Shown piece by piece: positions 12,301 through 24,045 of a DNA stretch of 64,000 nt. The translations under genes and the position numbers were made by a program. The stretch is from Acridotheres tristis (lineage: Eukaryota; Chordata; Aves; Passeriformes; Sturnidae), in assembly GCA_037013685.1 (NCBI GenBank), contig CM072892.1, forward strand, positions 23,007,501 through 23,071,500. Reading direction: 5' to 3'. Each line of letters begins with the position of its first letter. The stretch's first letter is position 1. The notes below the pieces were generated by a model. The model ran no database searches. It worked only from the letters and a program-made list of their open reading frames with translations, and was not told the DNA's origin.

Positions 12301-15300
12301 GTGGGGAAAGGAGGGTGCCGCATGCGCTAGCCTTCAGGGTGCTAATGAATCATTTGAGTACGGATATGTTCTAAACAGAGACAAATGAGCAGTCCTTAAC
12401 AGATGCTTTACATTTCCAGCTTCAATTGATAAGAGGGGGATTTTCAGGGAGATGTGAGGATGGAGTTAGGTGCTGTGGCTAAGCTGCTCTGTCAGCAAGC
12501 ACAGCTGTGAAGGGGAGGACATCTTTCTGTGCCCCAACAACTACTGCCACCTTGAGTGCTACGTCCCCGTCCTCATTTTGGTCTCGGATGGTACAAGTCT
12601 CTCACCTGGAAGAAAGCCTGGTCCCATCTGCCTGACCACTCTGTGCTGGATGCCAGGATATTGAACGGAGATCATCCCTGGGACACAGACCTGCACATGG
12701 TCCCAAGCTGTGATGCAGGGCCAAAGGGGAGCACAGGTGGTCCTGGAGGGGAGCATGAGGCACAGGTCTGCTCCAGCACAGGATATTGATGATCTCAGAG
12801 TGGTCTCTGAGGAGGATGGGGTGCAGGGTCCCATGGTAACAGCAGCCACGAATTGCCTCTGGGACTTCATGGGCAGAAGAAGATCCTTGAAGTGGAGATG
12901 ATAGGACTAGAGAAAAGGGTATGGGTAAGTGTCTGCTTGGAGAAGTGCATCGAGCCATTTAGGATAACCACTATGTTCAGTTCAATACTGGGTATAAATA
13001 GTGATGGAGAAAACATGATGTGAAATCAAGGGCTCTAGTCATTAACAGAGGAAAATCAGCCATGAGCAAAATTAAAATCCGCCAGCGAGAGCTTCTGTGC
13101 ATCTTCCAGCAGCAGAGAGAATGTCTTGATAGTAAACACATAAACACATCTTGAGGGACCTCTCTGAGCAGTCCAGTGGGTTACTTGTCCCTTTGGGCAC
13201 TCAGAGCAAGGAGCCTGATCTCAGGTGAGGAACTGGGCTGCCTCTGTGCTGGCAGCATTGGAGCCCAGCTGTCAGTGAGTTTGAGCTTGGCTCTCAGTGG
13301 CTCTGTATACATGAATGTTTCTAAGTAGGTTTTCTACATTGAGGGCAGGATGCCAGTGCCCCTCTCTCCAGAGAGCAGTCTTAGGTGCTCCTTAAGGTGT
13401 TCCTGAGCTGAGGAAGAGAAGGTTGAAGCCCAGACCCAGTCTGAACTCATGTTTCTCCAGGACAGTGATTTAGATGCTGTAGCAGGCAGGGGAATTATTC
13501 TCTCCTGACCCTGGACTGGTATTTTTTGGCTCAGAGGAGAAGTAAGAGCCCAACAGCCTCCAAAGCTGTCTTCACTGGTTGATGCCTCAAAGGACTGGAG
13601 ATGCTGACAGATCCAGAAGCTACCACACCTGGGAGTCATTGCCCTGACTTCCACTGCCTGCCAGCAACCCTGCTGGGTCCCCATACAGGAAAGGGAAGAA
13701 GCCTCTGGTGAGAGAAATCCATCAGCTTTGGCATCATGTGTCCCTTTAAAGCCCCTCACAGGGGCTTATTGTTGAGGGTGTTGTAGGGTTGCTCATTGTT
13801 TGGGTGCAAACCCATCAGGAATGCTGTGAGGCTGAGAGAACTGTCCCAGTGTGGCTGTTGGAACCTTCAGAACTTGCCCATCAGTGATCCTGTCCTGGTC
13901 CACTTCCCTGGCCCAGTGCTGCCAGCCAGGTCACCCACTATGCTCTGCCTCAGCTGTGCACCCCATGGCCATTCTGCTGCCTTCCAGCTCCGGGCCAGCC
14001 GCAGGAGCAGCCCCCCTACACTGCCCACTCTCGTCTCTTATCCCATGTACACAGGACAGCCTGCAGAAACTTCTGATAGCCACCTTATTTATTTGTTTGC
14101 GTCTCCTGCTTAAAAAAAGGGATGCCGAGAGTCCAAACTTGCTAATTATACACCTAGCCACCCACACCACCATGTGTTTTATTTCCATCGCCATCCATGC
14201 TTCCTTCTTCCCGCATCGCCAGCTCCATGAGCCCTTCCCGAATCTCTCGCGCTTGAGGGGCACTGCCAGGGGTATCCCGGCAAGCTCGGTGAGCTCAGAT
14301 CCTGGGCCAACGCCGTGCTCACACTTGAGAAGCCAATGCCAACCATGGGGTATTGGGGCGCCGCAGCCGTCCCCAGCGATTTGGACACGCAGGCACCGGG
14401 CCCAGGATTTTCCCGCAGGCGCCGTCCCGGTCCCGCGACGCTGAGGGTCGGGAGCGGCCGGGCCGAGCGGCCGGGGCGGTGCGGGATTGTGCGGAGCTGT
14501 TCGGACGGTGCCGGGCTGTGCGGGGCAGTGCAGGCGGTGCGGGACTGTGCGGGCTGTGCAGGGCTGTTCTGGCGGTGCGGGCGGTGAGGGGCTGTGCGGC
14601 GCGGGGCTCTGAAGGACTGTGGGGGCTGTGCGGGCTGTTCGGGCCGTGCGGGGCTGTTCGGGCTGTGCCGGGTTGTGCGGGGCAGTGCAGGCGCTGCGCG
14701 CTGTGCGGGTGGCGGGGCGGGCGGGCGCTGAGCGGCGCTCCGGGGACACCTGGTGGCCGTCTGGCGAGCACCGGACGCGGCCGAGGAGGGGGACACGAGG
14801 GGCAGCCACGAACACGCTGCCGGCGCCGCACAGCCTGCGTGCAGGCACTGCCGGTGTGAAGCCGGGTGTTACGGGGATGCCTGCTTGGAGGCGATGAAGT
14901 TTCCACTGCTCCCCTGTTGATGCGATCCGCACGGGCAGTGTGTCCAGACTGCTGACACCAGCGCTGGGGACAGGGAGGGGCGGGACCCCCAGCTCCGTAG
15001 AGCCCCTGGAATAGCTTCTCCAAAACCAGCCCTGCTCTTCCCTGCCAGCCCCAGGGATGGATTTGCTGCTCCCTACCATTAGGAGCAACACCTTAGTTCT
15101 GAGCATTGCTGGGTCAGAACACTGCCGCAGAGAAACATTTTTATCAGAGACAATAAAGACCTGATTTTCACCTGGAAATTGCCCAATTTGACTTGTGATC
15201 CTTGAAAAGCAGCCCATCGCATCCCAATTCTCAGAGCAATTTAGTCTCTGTTGGAGCCAGCAGCTCTTTGGTACTGTCTTTCCACCTGTCAGGAGATCAG

Positions 15301-18300
15301 AACAAGCATTTTATTCACTCCTTTCCAGCTCTATCAGACCAGCTGCATCAAAGGTGTGAATCAGATTCTCTACATCACAAATGCCTCAGCTGTCCTCTCT
15401 CTAATCCAAGTGCACAGGCTGTGTCACCTTCCTTCCCTCCTGGTCCTCACCAATTCTTTCCCCTCCATCAGCTTCATAGACCTTTTCTTCTCCATGTTGG
15501 TGGCCAGGATCCAGCTCTCTGTCTGGCTCAGATTCACTTTGCTTTCTCTGCTCCATGCTTCTTGCCCACCATTTCCCTTCCCACTGCTGTCCCGACTGTG
15601 CTCTTTTGTTTCTCTGGGTACCATCTCTGCCAGTCCCATTAGGGCAATCATGTCTCACCACCCTTCCCTCCTACCCCACACTGAGACCTGCCTCCCCCAC
15701 ATCACTCCTCTGACCTTTCCAGCCCCCAGGCCACCTTACCTGATGCTCGTGCCACAGCCACCTTTCCCAGGACTGGTGAAGGCTTTGTTACACTCCAGGG
15801 ATGAACAGCCCCTCAATCTGCATGCTGGTGCTGTGCCCATGACAGAAGCAGTGGTGTCAGACGAACACCCATGGGAGTATTTCAGTGTTGGCTGAAGCAA
15901 AATTGCTTTCTGTAATCATGTCTGTGGGGCTGGTGAAAGCACTTCCTTCTCCCTTTGTGCTGTAGTTCACCCTGTGGGGCTCAGGGCTGAGACATGCCAG
16001 GTATCTATGCTGCTGCACAGGCTCCTATGGCTGAGAGAAGGCTTGGTCCACTCCTGCCAGACACATTGTCCATGAGCTTTCACAGCCCTTCCTTCAGCCC
16101 CGTCTCCAAAATGACAACTGCCTAGGCAATGCTGTGCCTCTGCTTCTCAGCAGCCTTTGTGAGATGGTTTTCTCTTGGGCAGAATCACGAGCTTGCATGC
16201 CCAGAGGCAAAGGTTCTGTGTCCTGACTGGACACGGGCCTCTGCTTAGAAGATCCAAAGCACCTCCTGAGAACTTCTAGGAAGGTGTGGGCTCAGGGACA
16301 AGTGCTCAACAAATCTCTTATGCTTTCCTCTTCCATCAGGAATGGGCCCACATCTGTCCTGGGGCTATGGCAGCTGTACCTGGCCATGGTGCTGCTTAAC
16401 ATCAGCTGGATCAGGAACAGGCATTCACACTGTCCCCTGCCCTCAGACCAGACAGGGCATGGCAGTGCAGTAGGGCACCAGTACCTGAGGGCACCAACCT
16501 CCGTTGGTGCTGTCCTGAAAGGGAAAGCCTTCAGCCAGTGTGGGTTAACCTTCTCACTCTGAAGTCTGGGGACATGCACCACAGCCACAACCTGCTAATG
16601 AGCCCGGGAAGCAAGGCAGAGTGTTTGCTTGACAAGGCAATTAAATGATGACTGATTCCTGGAACAGCTACTTAATTCATCATTAACTGGCTTATCATAG
16701 CCGGCATCTGTGCCAAGGGTCCCTCTGAGAACTGCCTCAGGGGATGTGGTGTGGAGGTGAGATCTGTGAAATACAAAACTAGATTTGCTATTTCTCTCTT
16801 TTCATGCCTTATTTTGGCTCATTCTACCCAGTACTTGCCTTAAGAAGCTGAGAATACACAACACAGCTGTGCATTTCCCACTCTGCTGAGGAGTGCTGCA
16901 ACAGGGCTGGGGAGTGTGGGGGCTCTGCTCAGCCAGCTGGTTACAGGAGCAGCCGTGCACAGGGGGAGGCAGTTCTGTAGGGAGTCAGCAGCTGTCAGGC
17001 AGCAGTAGAGCTGCAGCAATGGTTCAGCTCAACTAGGGCACCGCAGTCTGCCTCCTCCCAGGTGTGCCCAACTTGTGCATGTATGCTTGTATGTGTGCAT
17101 CCTCCCCATGCATCTAGCAGTATCTCACCACCATTACCAGCTGCCAGTACCACCCAGATTATCCCCACGGGTCTGATGGATATGCATGTTATCCAGTCTT
17201 GCTGGTTATCATGACAGAGAATTTGACAATTTTGTCTTTTACTGCTTTCTTGCTTTCATCTTCTTAGTTAATTGCTCTTTCCCCAAGCTTGGTTGTTCAC
17301 AGGCTTTCTTTATCACCAGGCTTATTTTATTACTAGTCTTCCTTTTATAAGTCCCTGTGTGGCTAAATTCCCTGTAGGATTCATAAAACCCAAATGGGGT
17401 TTGGGGACAACTGCAGGGCTAGTCTGATTCTCTCTTTCCCTGCATATGTGCCCACAGGGCTGGTCCTCACCCTCTCTACCATTCCCTCTCTAATGTCATC
17501 TCTAGAAGCTTGATGGCCCTTGTCTCCACCTGCAAGCTCAGACCATTTGGTGCATGGTCTCTATGTGATGTGCTCATCTTGCTGACTGAGGAGTGGGAAG
17601 CATCTCTAATCCCTCTGGTACTGGGACTCTTTCACATCTTCACCTTGTTGGAGAGGAAGGTTTCAGCCTGGCTGCTTTCCAGCAGGGCTGAGCACACTGC
17701 TGTAAGCATGTTGTGACACACGTCCTCATTGTCCCCTCCCCACAGCAGACAAATGCCAGGACTGGGTACGACGGCTGCAGTTGGTGGCTCCTTTGCTTAT
17801 TTATTAGAAGCATTGTGAGGTATTCTTCTGCACTTTTTCCCTTGTCCCTGCAGTCTCCCAGGGAGAGCACCAGCCCCAACTCCCAAGACTGGAAGGCAGC
17901 AAGAAAAAAACACTTCAGTACAGGTAAATCTTTTATAATTCCAGAGGGTACAGGACTAGCACAGGCTAAATCCTTCTAACTGTAGCCCTGCCCAGTCCAT
18001 GCTTTGTGCAGCAGCTCCAAGATCCTGGCTCCAGGACTGTTTAAGGGACCAGAGAGGTTTGAGCTCACCTCAGTTCCCTGGGATGAAGCCTCAGCCCTAC
18101 CCAGCCCACATTCACAGACCTCCCCATACTTCAGGAGCTTTTTCCTGTGATTTCTTTTGCTACCCACACTGTTACTCTTCCAAGTATGTTCACCCTAGGA
18201 TGTTTGTTGCCTGCAAGCCCTCACTGTCTCTTCCCCACGGACCAGGTCAGTGAGACATTTTCCACCAGCCTTTCTAGCATCCTCTGGGACTCAGCAGAGT

Positions 18301-20612
18301 CCATGCCCAGCAGCAGTCCAGCTGCATAGATGCACTCATCCCACGCTGGTTCCCTGGCACCTCCCAAACTGCCTTTTAGGTTTCCAATTCCTCCCAGCTC
18401 TTTTCCCTTCTTTTCCCCTCCCACGCTCTGTTTCCCAGTGCTTGCTGCTGGGAACGTGTGGCTTTTCTGTGCAGCTCTGCTCCTTTTCCAACTTGTTGCT
18501 GAGGACCCCAGGTGAGAAGCACAGCAACTTCCACACAAGGCAGCACTTACTGCCCAGTGACCAGCAGCCTGCCCATTGGTGTTTCTCAACACATTTGGAA
18601 CTGACTCCCTTCAGCAGTTCTCGGCAAGATCCCATTCCTTCCTACCCAAGCTTGCTGCCAGAATAATTTCTTGAGATAAGGCGTGGATGCTGTACTAAAC
18701 CCGTCAATTTTCTCTCACTAGCTCTGGGCTCCTGCTTTGGCTGCTCCCAAATGACACCTCGTGACTGGTGTCTCCTTACTGTTTTGTTAAAAATTGAGTT
18801 ATTTTATTAGAAATCTAATTTGCATGTTAAGGTAAGCAAAGAAGAGGACCGTGGTTTCCTTGCATGAAAACTGAGATGTAGCTTTGAGTTTCTCTCAAAG
18901 CTTGTGTCTGTGCAGAAAATAAAACCATCTTTGTTACAAATATGCATCTCCCTTAAATATTTTGAAAATACTTAATGGCCATCTGCTGCATGAGCCATTA
19001 CCAGCTTTGTAAGTAAGGTGGGAGACTGTGGAAGGCAGGGAATGGTTTTGGGAAGGGAGAAGTGAAGGGCATTCACCAAAATGCACAGTGTTTTAGCAGT
19101 ACAAGAGGGCTTTTGAACAGTTCAATTTTCCTGAGAAGATTTCCAAAATGTGATGACCACTGCCTGAACAAAGCCAGTGGACAAGTCCATTTAAATCCCT
19201 GCATGGCTCCCAAACCTGCATGATGTGGTAGAGTTTGGCCAAGGAAACAGGACCACTTGATCTTTTCATTCTCTAAAGTCTTCAATTTCTCTATTTATAT
19301 TTCCTTCTTGAGATTTAAAGCCAAGGCGATGTGCTGTCTATCAGAAAACCAAGTGTACCTCAGGGATTCTTGGAGCAGGAGGAAGTGTGACCCTGTTATA
19401 CAGCATCCTGCAGAGCAGTCAGTGACCAAGGTCTCTAAGGAGGACAGGAACATTTGAGGTTGCAAGGCAATAAGGTGACATGGTCAGGGAGCTGGGAAAT
19501 GCTAAAGAGACTGTAAAACTTGAGGCTCAGATAGTGAAGAGGGCAAAGTAATTGTTTCACTCTCCTGAGAATGCTGATATTTCACTGTACTTTTTCTTTG
19601 TTCCAAGGTGGGTTATGAAGCCAATATAGTAAATGCTCCTCTGAAGTAAAAGGGTGGAAATATTTCATCTGAGAAATTTTCATGGGGAAAAAAAATGAGA
19701 GTAGTACAAGGTTTCAGCACTCTGAAATGGAGGAAGGGAGCGGGAAGTGAATTTCCCTGAGGAAGAAACCCATGTTGACGTTTGTAGCTGAGGATCTCCT
19801 TTGGACTCAGCATTTTCTGAAGCTGGTGGCCCAGAGCCAAAGTTGTCTGGCTGCTGCTGTACCCCAGGGTGGAGCTGATTTAAACAGCACTTTGGTGTGA
19901 TGGATCATTTACTTAAAATTTCATCATTTCAAAGTGGACCAAACCCCATATAGTCTCCTCTTCAATCTCCACATCTTTCTGCTTCTCCTTACCAAGCATC
20001 CAACACTCCCACCCCAGCCTAAACCATGTCCACCACCTCCATGTCCTCACAGCAGCCCTCTGGCTTCCCGTGGTGGCTCACTGCACCTGCCCCAGCATCA
20101 GCTCAGCCTTGGATGAATCCTAGAAAATTTCCCCTGCACCTGAAAGCCAGTTAGGTGTATGTGTAATGTCCAGAGGGATATAATTCACTATGCAACCCTC
20201 CACTTTGGGAAGTCAGGGAGGCTCCTCGAGTGATTGTCAGTCTCTTATCTACTGTGCTGTCAGTCTTTGTCACAGCACACATTATGAACCAGCAGAAAAG
20301 ATGCGGTAGGTCCTTTCCTGTGAGGCTGCACATGGCCAACTTAAGATGCATTATAGATACAGCAAATCCTCATGTTAATCCAGCCTGAATCAGATAACCT
20401 TACTGCAGGGCTGCATCCTTATCTTGCTACCACCTGGGGAATAGCATTCAAGCTGCGCAGAGGTGGGGGGGGTCTTGCTCTTTCCAGTATTGCCAAATTT
20501 TTCTATTCCCACTAGCCTCTCGACATTGGCTGTGCATGGGTGAGAGGCTTTTCTGCTCCCTTGCCTTGCTGAAATAACAGCCTGCTCCCTCCCACCCGCT
20601 CTGCTCCTGCAG
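9319..20612 (+). other. SYNDIG1L: SYNDIG1L intron 1 (inferred)
   Basis: About 11.3 kb between the donor at 9319 and the acceptor ending at 20612 (pyrimidine-rich CTGCTCCTGCAG). Many short open frames occur but none looks like a known protein. Notable contents are the G-rich CpG minisatellite at 14.4-14.8 kb, an AT-rich block with homeodomain-like cores at about 16.6-16.7 kb, and a perfect octamer-type site at 18818-18825. Confidence 0.5.
14380..14850. repeat. CpG-rich G-strand minisatellite
   Basis: A locally CpG-dense block built from imperfect units of about 10-12 bases of the type GCGGGCTGTGC / GCGGGGCTGTTC, densest at 14470-14720. A longer unit containing GTGCGGGGCAGTGCAGGCG appears twice about 157 bases apart, so there is higher-order duplication. 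The + strand is strongly G-rich. The repeat removes stop codons and creates long open frames on both strands, including one of 428 codons on the minus strand, which I regard as artefacts of composition. It lies in SYNDIG1L intron 1 and could also be an intronic CpG island. Confidence 0.7.
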
Positions 20613-21065
20613 GATCTCCCCATCACTGCTGGCAGCATGGAAAGCGTGCGTGAGCTCCAAAACCCTCTCTTGGCCAAATCCAATGGCCACCTTCGCAGCA
20701 GCTATTCTTACCACCAGCATCACAGCCAGGACTACCCCAGTCATCGCTGCCAAGGGAAACTGTATTCCTACATATTCCAAAACACCGGTGGTGCCAGGAC
20801 TCACCAGCTGCTGGATGCCAGTTCCCTGCAGCTGGCTGTTGAAGCTTTGTACGGCCCCAGTTTCATCCTTGTGAAGGATGAGACTGCTCTCAAGGCCAAG
20901 GACAGCAAGATGGAAAGCTGCGAGACCACTTTTACAGAAAGCAAAGAGTCTCCTTCGGAAGCTCCTGAAGGGCATGAGGCACAAGGGTCCTGCCTGGTGG
21001 AGAGTGACATCCGCATCCAAACTGTTTCCTATGAGGTGGAGGAAGAGGAGATCCAGGAGTATGAG
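20613..21065 (+). CDS. SYNDIG1L: SYNDIG1L exon 2 (24 nt UTR plus residues 1-143)
   Basis: Acceptor CTGCTCCTGCAG ends at 20612. Coding starts at 20637, 24 bases into the exon. It encodes the variable cytoplasmic N-terminal region, including the family-conserved HQLLD and SLQLAVEA segments (around residues 59-75), and ends in an acidic EEEEIQEYE run. The donor is GAG|GTGAGC at 21066. Confidence 0.93.
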
Positions 21066-24045
21066 GTGAGCTTGGACAGGTGGGATAGCACTAAACTCCT
21101 GTGGTCATTCCTTCTGGACATTGGCTCAAATTCTTGATAACTTATTCTCCCTTCTTTAACCAAAACTCCCCCCAAAATCCTACTGTCTCCTGCCTCACCA
21201 GCCTCCCTGTGCACCCAGTATTTCTTCTTCCTCTTCATAATTTCTGCTCCTTTTTCCTCACTGCTGACCTCAGAAGGAGGTCAGCTTCCCTAAGAGCAGC
21301 CTAGCTGCCTGCTGCTGGGAGCAAAAGGGAGATGGGTCTCTGCAGGACCCTTGGAAAATGGGAATGCTTTGACAAGAGCAGCCTGCCACTGCTGTGACAC
21401 TCAAGCTAACGAGAAACAGCAATTCTTGCATAACAGCAAAAGTCACATGTGTGATGGCAGAAGCTGAGAGAAAGCTTTATAGATATACATAAAGACAGGA
21501 TGGATCCTGCACAGGAAGAATGAGAGCTGACAAAGCAGCCTCATTGCTGTGCTGCACGCCACTATGCCTGAGCAGTGGTGCCAAGGCTGGGAAACATCAT
21601 CCAGGACCTTGAGAGGTGGGAGAGAGTCCCAGAGCTCACTGGAGCTGATCCCTGATGACCCAGCGCAGCTCTGCTTCTTTTGGTGTTGGTGATGTAGCCC
21701 GTTCAGATGGCAGCAGGGATGTCCCCACCTCTGTGTCCCTTCCCTACCAAGACACATCCCTTGCAGCGTGGTCTGAGGCTGACCCAGCGGTGCCCAAAGG
21801 CAAGAGGGCTCACCCCAGCCACCGAGCAGTGACTCACTAAGGGGACAGGGCATGCTGGCCCCGCAATGTAGGCTCCACTTCAAATGCTTTCCCTCACTTC
21901 CTAAACTAGTTTAGCAGGATATTGATCTCCTAGTCTCTAATGGGGAAAGTTACTTTGTTTAAGTTTGTTTAAGCTGACAAACAGTCAGATCTGCCAAAGC
22001 TGAAGATATTTCAGTGTAAGACTCTCTCTAATGCAGGGAAATCCCAGACCCCCAGCATTAGCTCTGGCAGGGAGCCGAGAATCCATTTCACTCTTGAATT
22101 TGCTGAGCTATGTTATTCCTCATCAAACCATGCTGAAGAGTCTAAAATATTTTTGAAATTTACTCCTTGAATTTGCCAGTGGGAATTGTATGAGAATATG
22201 TGACGGGATCAGGAGAGAGTGGGAACTGGGAGGCAAGGCGAGAGATGCAGCCTGCAGAGCCGCTAGGGGAGGTGGGCATGTGCTGAATCCATCTGGTTTT
22301 GCAGAGCGACTCCTCCAGCGACAGTGAAAGCGAGGATCATTTCCTGATGCTTCCCCCCCGGGACCACTTGGGCTTGGCTCTTTTCTCCATGCTGTGTTGC
22401 TTCTGGCCCCTGGGGATTGCTGCCTTCTACTTCTCCCAAGGGGTAAGGAATCCCTTTGCTTTACTGCATGTGCCAAGTGCTAAAGCAATGCCCCTGAAAG
22501 CCACAGCGGCTCATGGAGGTGACTAACACCTTTCTGAATTTAAGGCTCATCTCTGTGCCATGGCCATAACTCTGAGGGTTGAGACAAAGGGTGCTCCTGC
22601 ATATCTCCACAATTGTTGTGGGGTTGGAACCCCTCCAGTTCTGGTGTGGGTTACTGGGGGTCAGGCTTTTCCTTTGGGTTTGCTGGCTGTTATTTAGGTA
22701 ACTGGGGCTCCTCTTGTGAGAAGCTCACCCAGCTTCTCACCCTCCAGCCAGATTCAGGAAAATGGCATTTTCCCACCTGTCCTCCTATTCTCCAGTAATG
22801 TGAAGGTTCTACACCATGGCCCAGACTGAGGAAGCTCATGCCACAGGAGCCAGGCTGCTCTGGAGGCTGGACACAAAGGGGAGCTTGGTGTCCATATCAC
22901 CCTATAGCTGCTCTCTTGCACTTGTTTCTGATGCACATTGGCTAACCTGTGGGAGCCAATGCCAAGCTGGCAGAGGCTGGAGAGGCAATGGCCCTCAGGC
23001 TGCAGCAGCAGCTCACAGGAGCTGCTGTGTCCTTGAGGGCTCAGCCCAGAGCCTGAGCTCACTTACGTTGCTGTTGACCCAGAATAATTCATGCAGAGCC
23101 AGGAGATTTACTCCACATAGTGCACTCTCCACATGATGATGTAGGTGGGGCAATTTATATCTAGCTCCATTTTCTATAACTACCCCCTTTGTTCACTCAC
23201 TGAGGCAAGAACCATATCTTTGTTAGGTGTCTTTGCACATTGAGTGCATTGATGCACACCTGGAAACTTGAACTTGAAGTACTAGAGAATAACAAGAGCA
23301 GCTTGAAATATGCCCTGAGCACTCAGAGAAGCTGGAAGTTGCTGTCCTTTTCCAGAGAGATGAGGATCTGTTTCCACTGCTGGTTCCATAAGCCCTTCAA
23401 CAGCAAATAAGCTTCAGCTGAAAACCCCATGCACGAAAAATCAGGTGCCAGCATAGCTGGACCAACAGACCATGCCATCAAGAGTCAGCTCCCTGAGCCT
23501 AGGCAGTTCTCCTTACATCTCTGTATAGGGTGCACTGGCATCTGGTCAGTACCACACAGCCATCACCCCATGCACTGAGGTCTTACAAGGTCTTACAAGG
23601 GTCCAGCCACCCACTCACAGCTCTGGCTGTGTGACCAGATGGGTGCTTTCAGACAAGTAGCTGAAGCCCATGCTTCCCTTGGAGGCAAAATCCACAGGGA
23701 AATGTTTGCAGGTGGCACTGGTGTTCTGAGCCCTCCCAGACTGACAGACACCTTGCTGTCTGTTCCCAGCCTCCGTGGGGTACAGTGGCCAGACAAGAAG
23801 CACTGACTCAGTAATGGAACAACTGCATGCTGGTTAAAGGACAGGTTGGTACAGCTGTGAGCAACAAGCATTTCTTCTCCTTCCAGACCAGCAAGGCTGT
23901 CTCCAAAGGAGATTTTCATCTGGCCAGTTCAGCTTCCCGTCGAGCTCTCTTCCTTGCCGCGCTCTCCATAACCATTGGCACAGGAGTGTACATCGGGGTG
24001 GTGGTAGCACTGATCGCTTATCTCTCGAAAGGGGGCCACGTGTAG
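20637..24045 (+). CDS. SYNDIG1L: SYNDIG1L, synapse differentiation-inducing 1-like
   Basis: Three coding exons join in phase 0: 20637-21065, 22305-22442 and 23887-24042 plus stop 24043-24045, giving 241 residues (human about 238). The start has a good Kozak context (A at -3, G at +4) and opens [12 protein letters not shown], as in the family. Residues 140-155 are acidic and serine-rich. Residues 160-166 hold a PPRDHLG motif, followed by hydrophobic segments at about 165-185 (with adjacent cysteines 174-175) and 209-235, separated by a basic loop. This is the CD225/dispanin layout of the SynDIG family. The protein (also TMEM90A, capucin) is a membrane protein enriched in striatum and Golgi in mammals. 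Its close relative SYNDIG1 organises AMPA-receptor synapses; the exact role of SYNDIG1L is less clear. It is intact, with no sign of decay. It lies convergent to VRTN, as in human. Confidence 0.96.
21066..22304 (+). other. SYNDIG1L: SYNDIG1L intron 2
   Basis: 1239 bases with canonical GT...AG ends and phase 0. I see no recognisable repeat or gene inside. Confidence 0.9.
22305..22442 (+). CDS. SYNDIG1L: SYNDIG1L exon 3 (residues 144-189)
   Basis: Acceptor TGGTTTTGCAG and donor GG|GTAAGG at 22443, with 46 whole codons. It begins [11 protein letters not shown], continues the acidic tract, then PPRDHLG and the first hydrophobic segment, which is nearly invariant in the family. Confidence 0.95.
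22443..23886 (+). other. SYNDIG1L: SYNDIG1L intron 3
   Basis: 1444 bases with canonical GT...AG ends and phase 0. It contains a tiny direct repeat of GGTCTTACAAG near 23579-23600 and nothing else recognisable. Confidence 0.9.
23887..24045 (+). CDS. SYNDIG1L: SYNDIG1L exon 4 (residues 190-241 and stop)
   Basis: Acceptor CTCCTTCCAG ends at 23886. It encodes SKAVSKGDF, the [11 protein letters not shown] turn and the second membrane segment, and ends KGGHV with TAG at 24043-24045. Confidence 0.95.
   Translation, partial: TSKAVSKGDFHLASSASRRALFLAALSITIGTGVYIGVVVALIAYLSKGGHV

Noticed and set aside
14730..14760. CTCF-like ACACCTGGTGGCC in intron 1 of SYNDIG1L
   Set aside because: At least two mismatches at informative core positions; too weak to claim.
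13931..15217. 428-codon open frame on the minus strand, plus several others over 14.2-15.0 kb on both strands
   Set aside because: They overlap the GC-rich minisatellite, are low-complexity (Pro/Ala/Arg/His repeats), appear in many frames at once and resemble no family. Stop codons are simply scarce there.
15251..15895. 214-codon plus-strand open frame with hydrophobic stretches
   Set aside because: Pyrimidine-rich DNA gives Leu/Ser/Pro/Phe-rich translation. No family resemblance and no exon signals.
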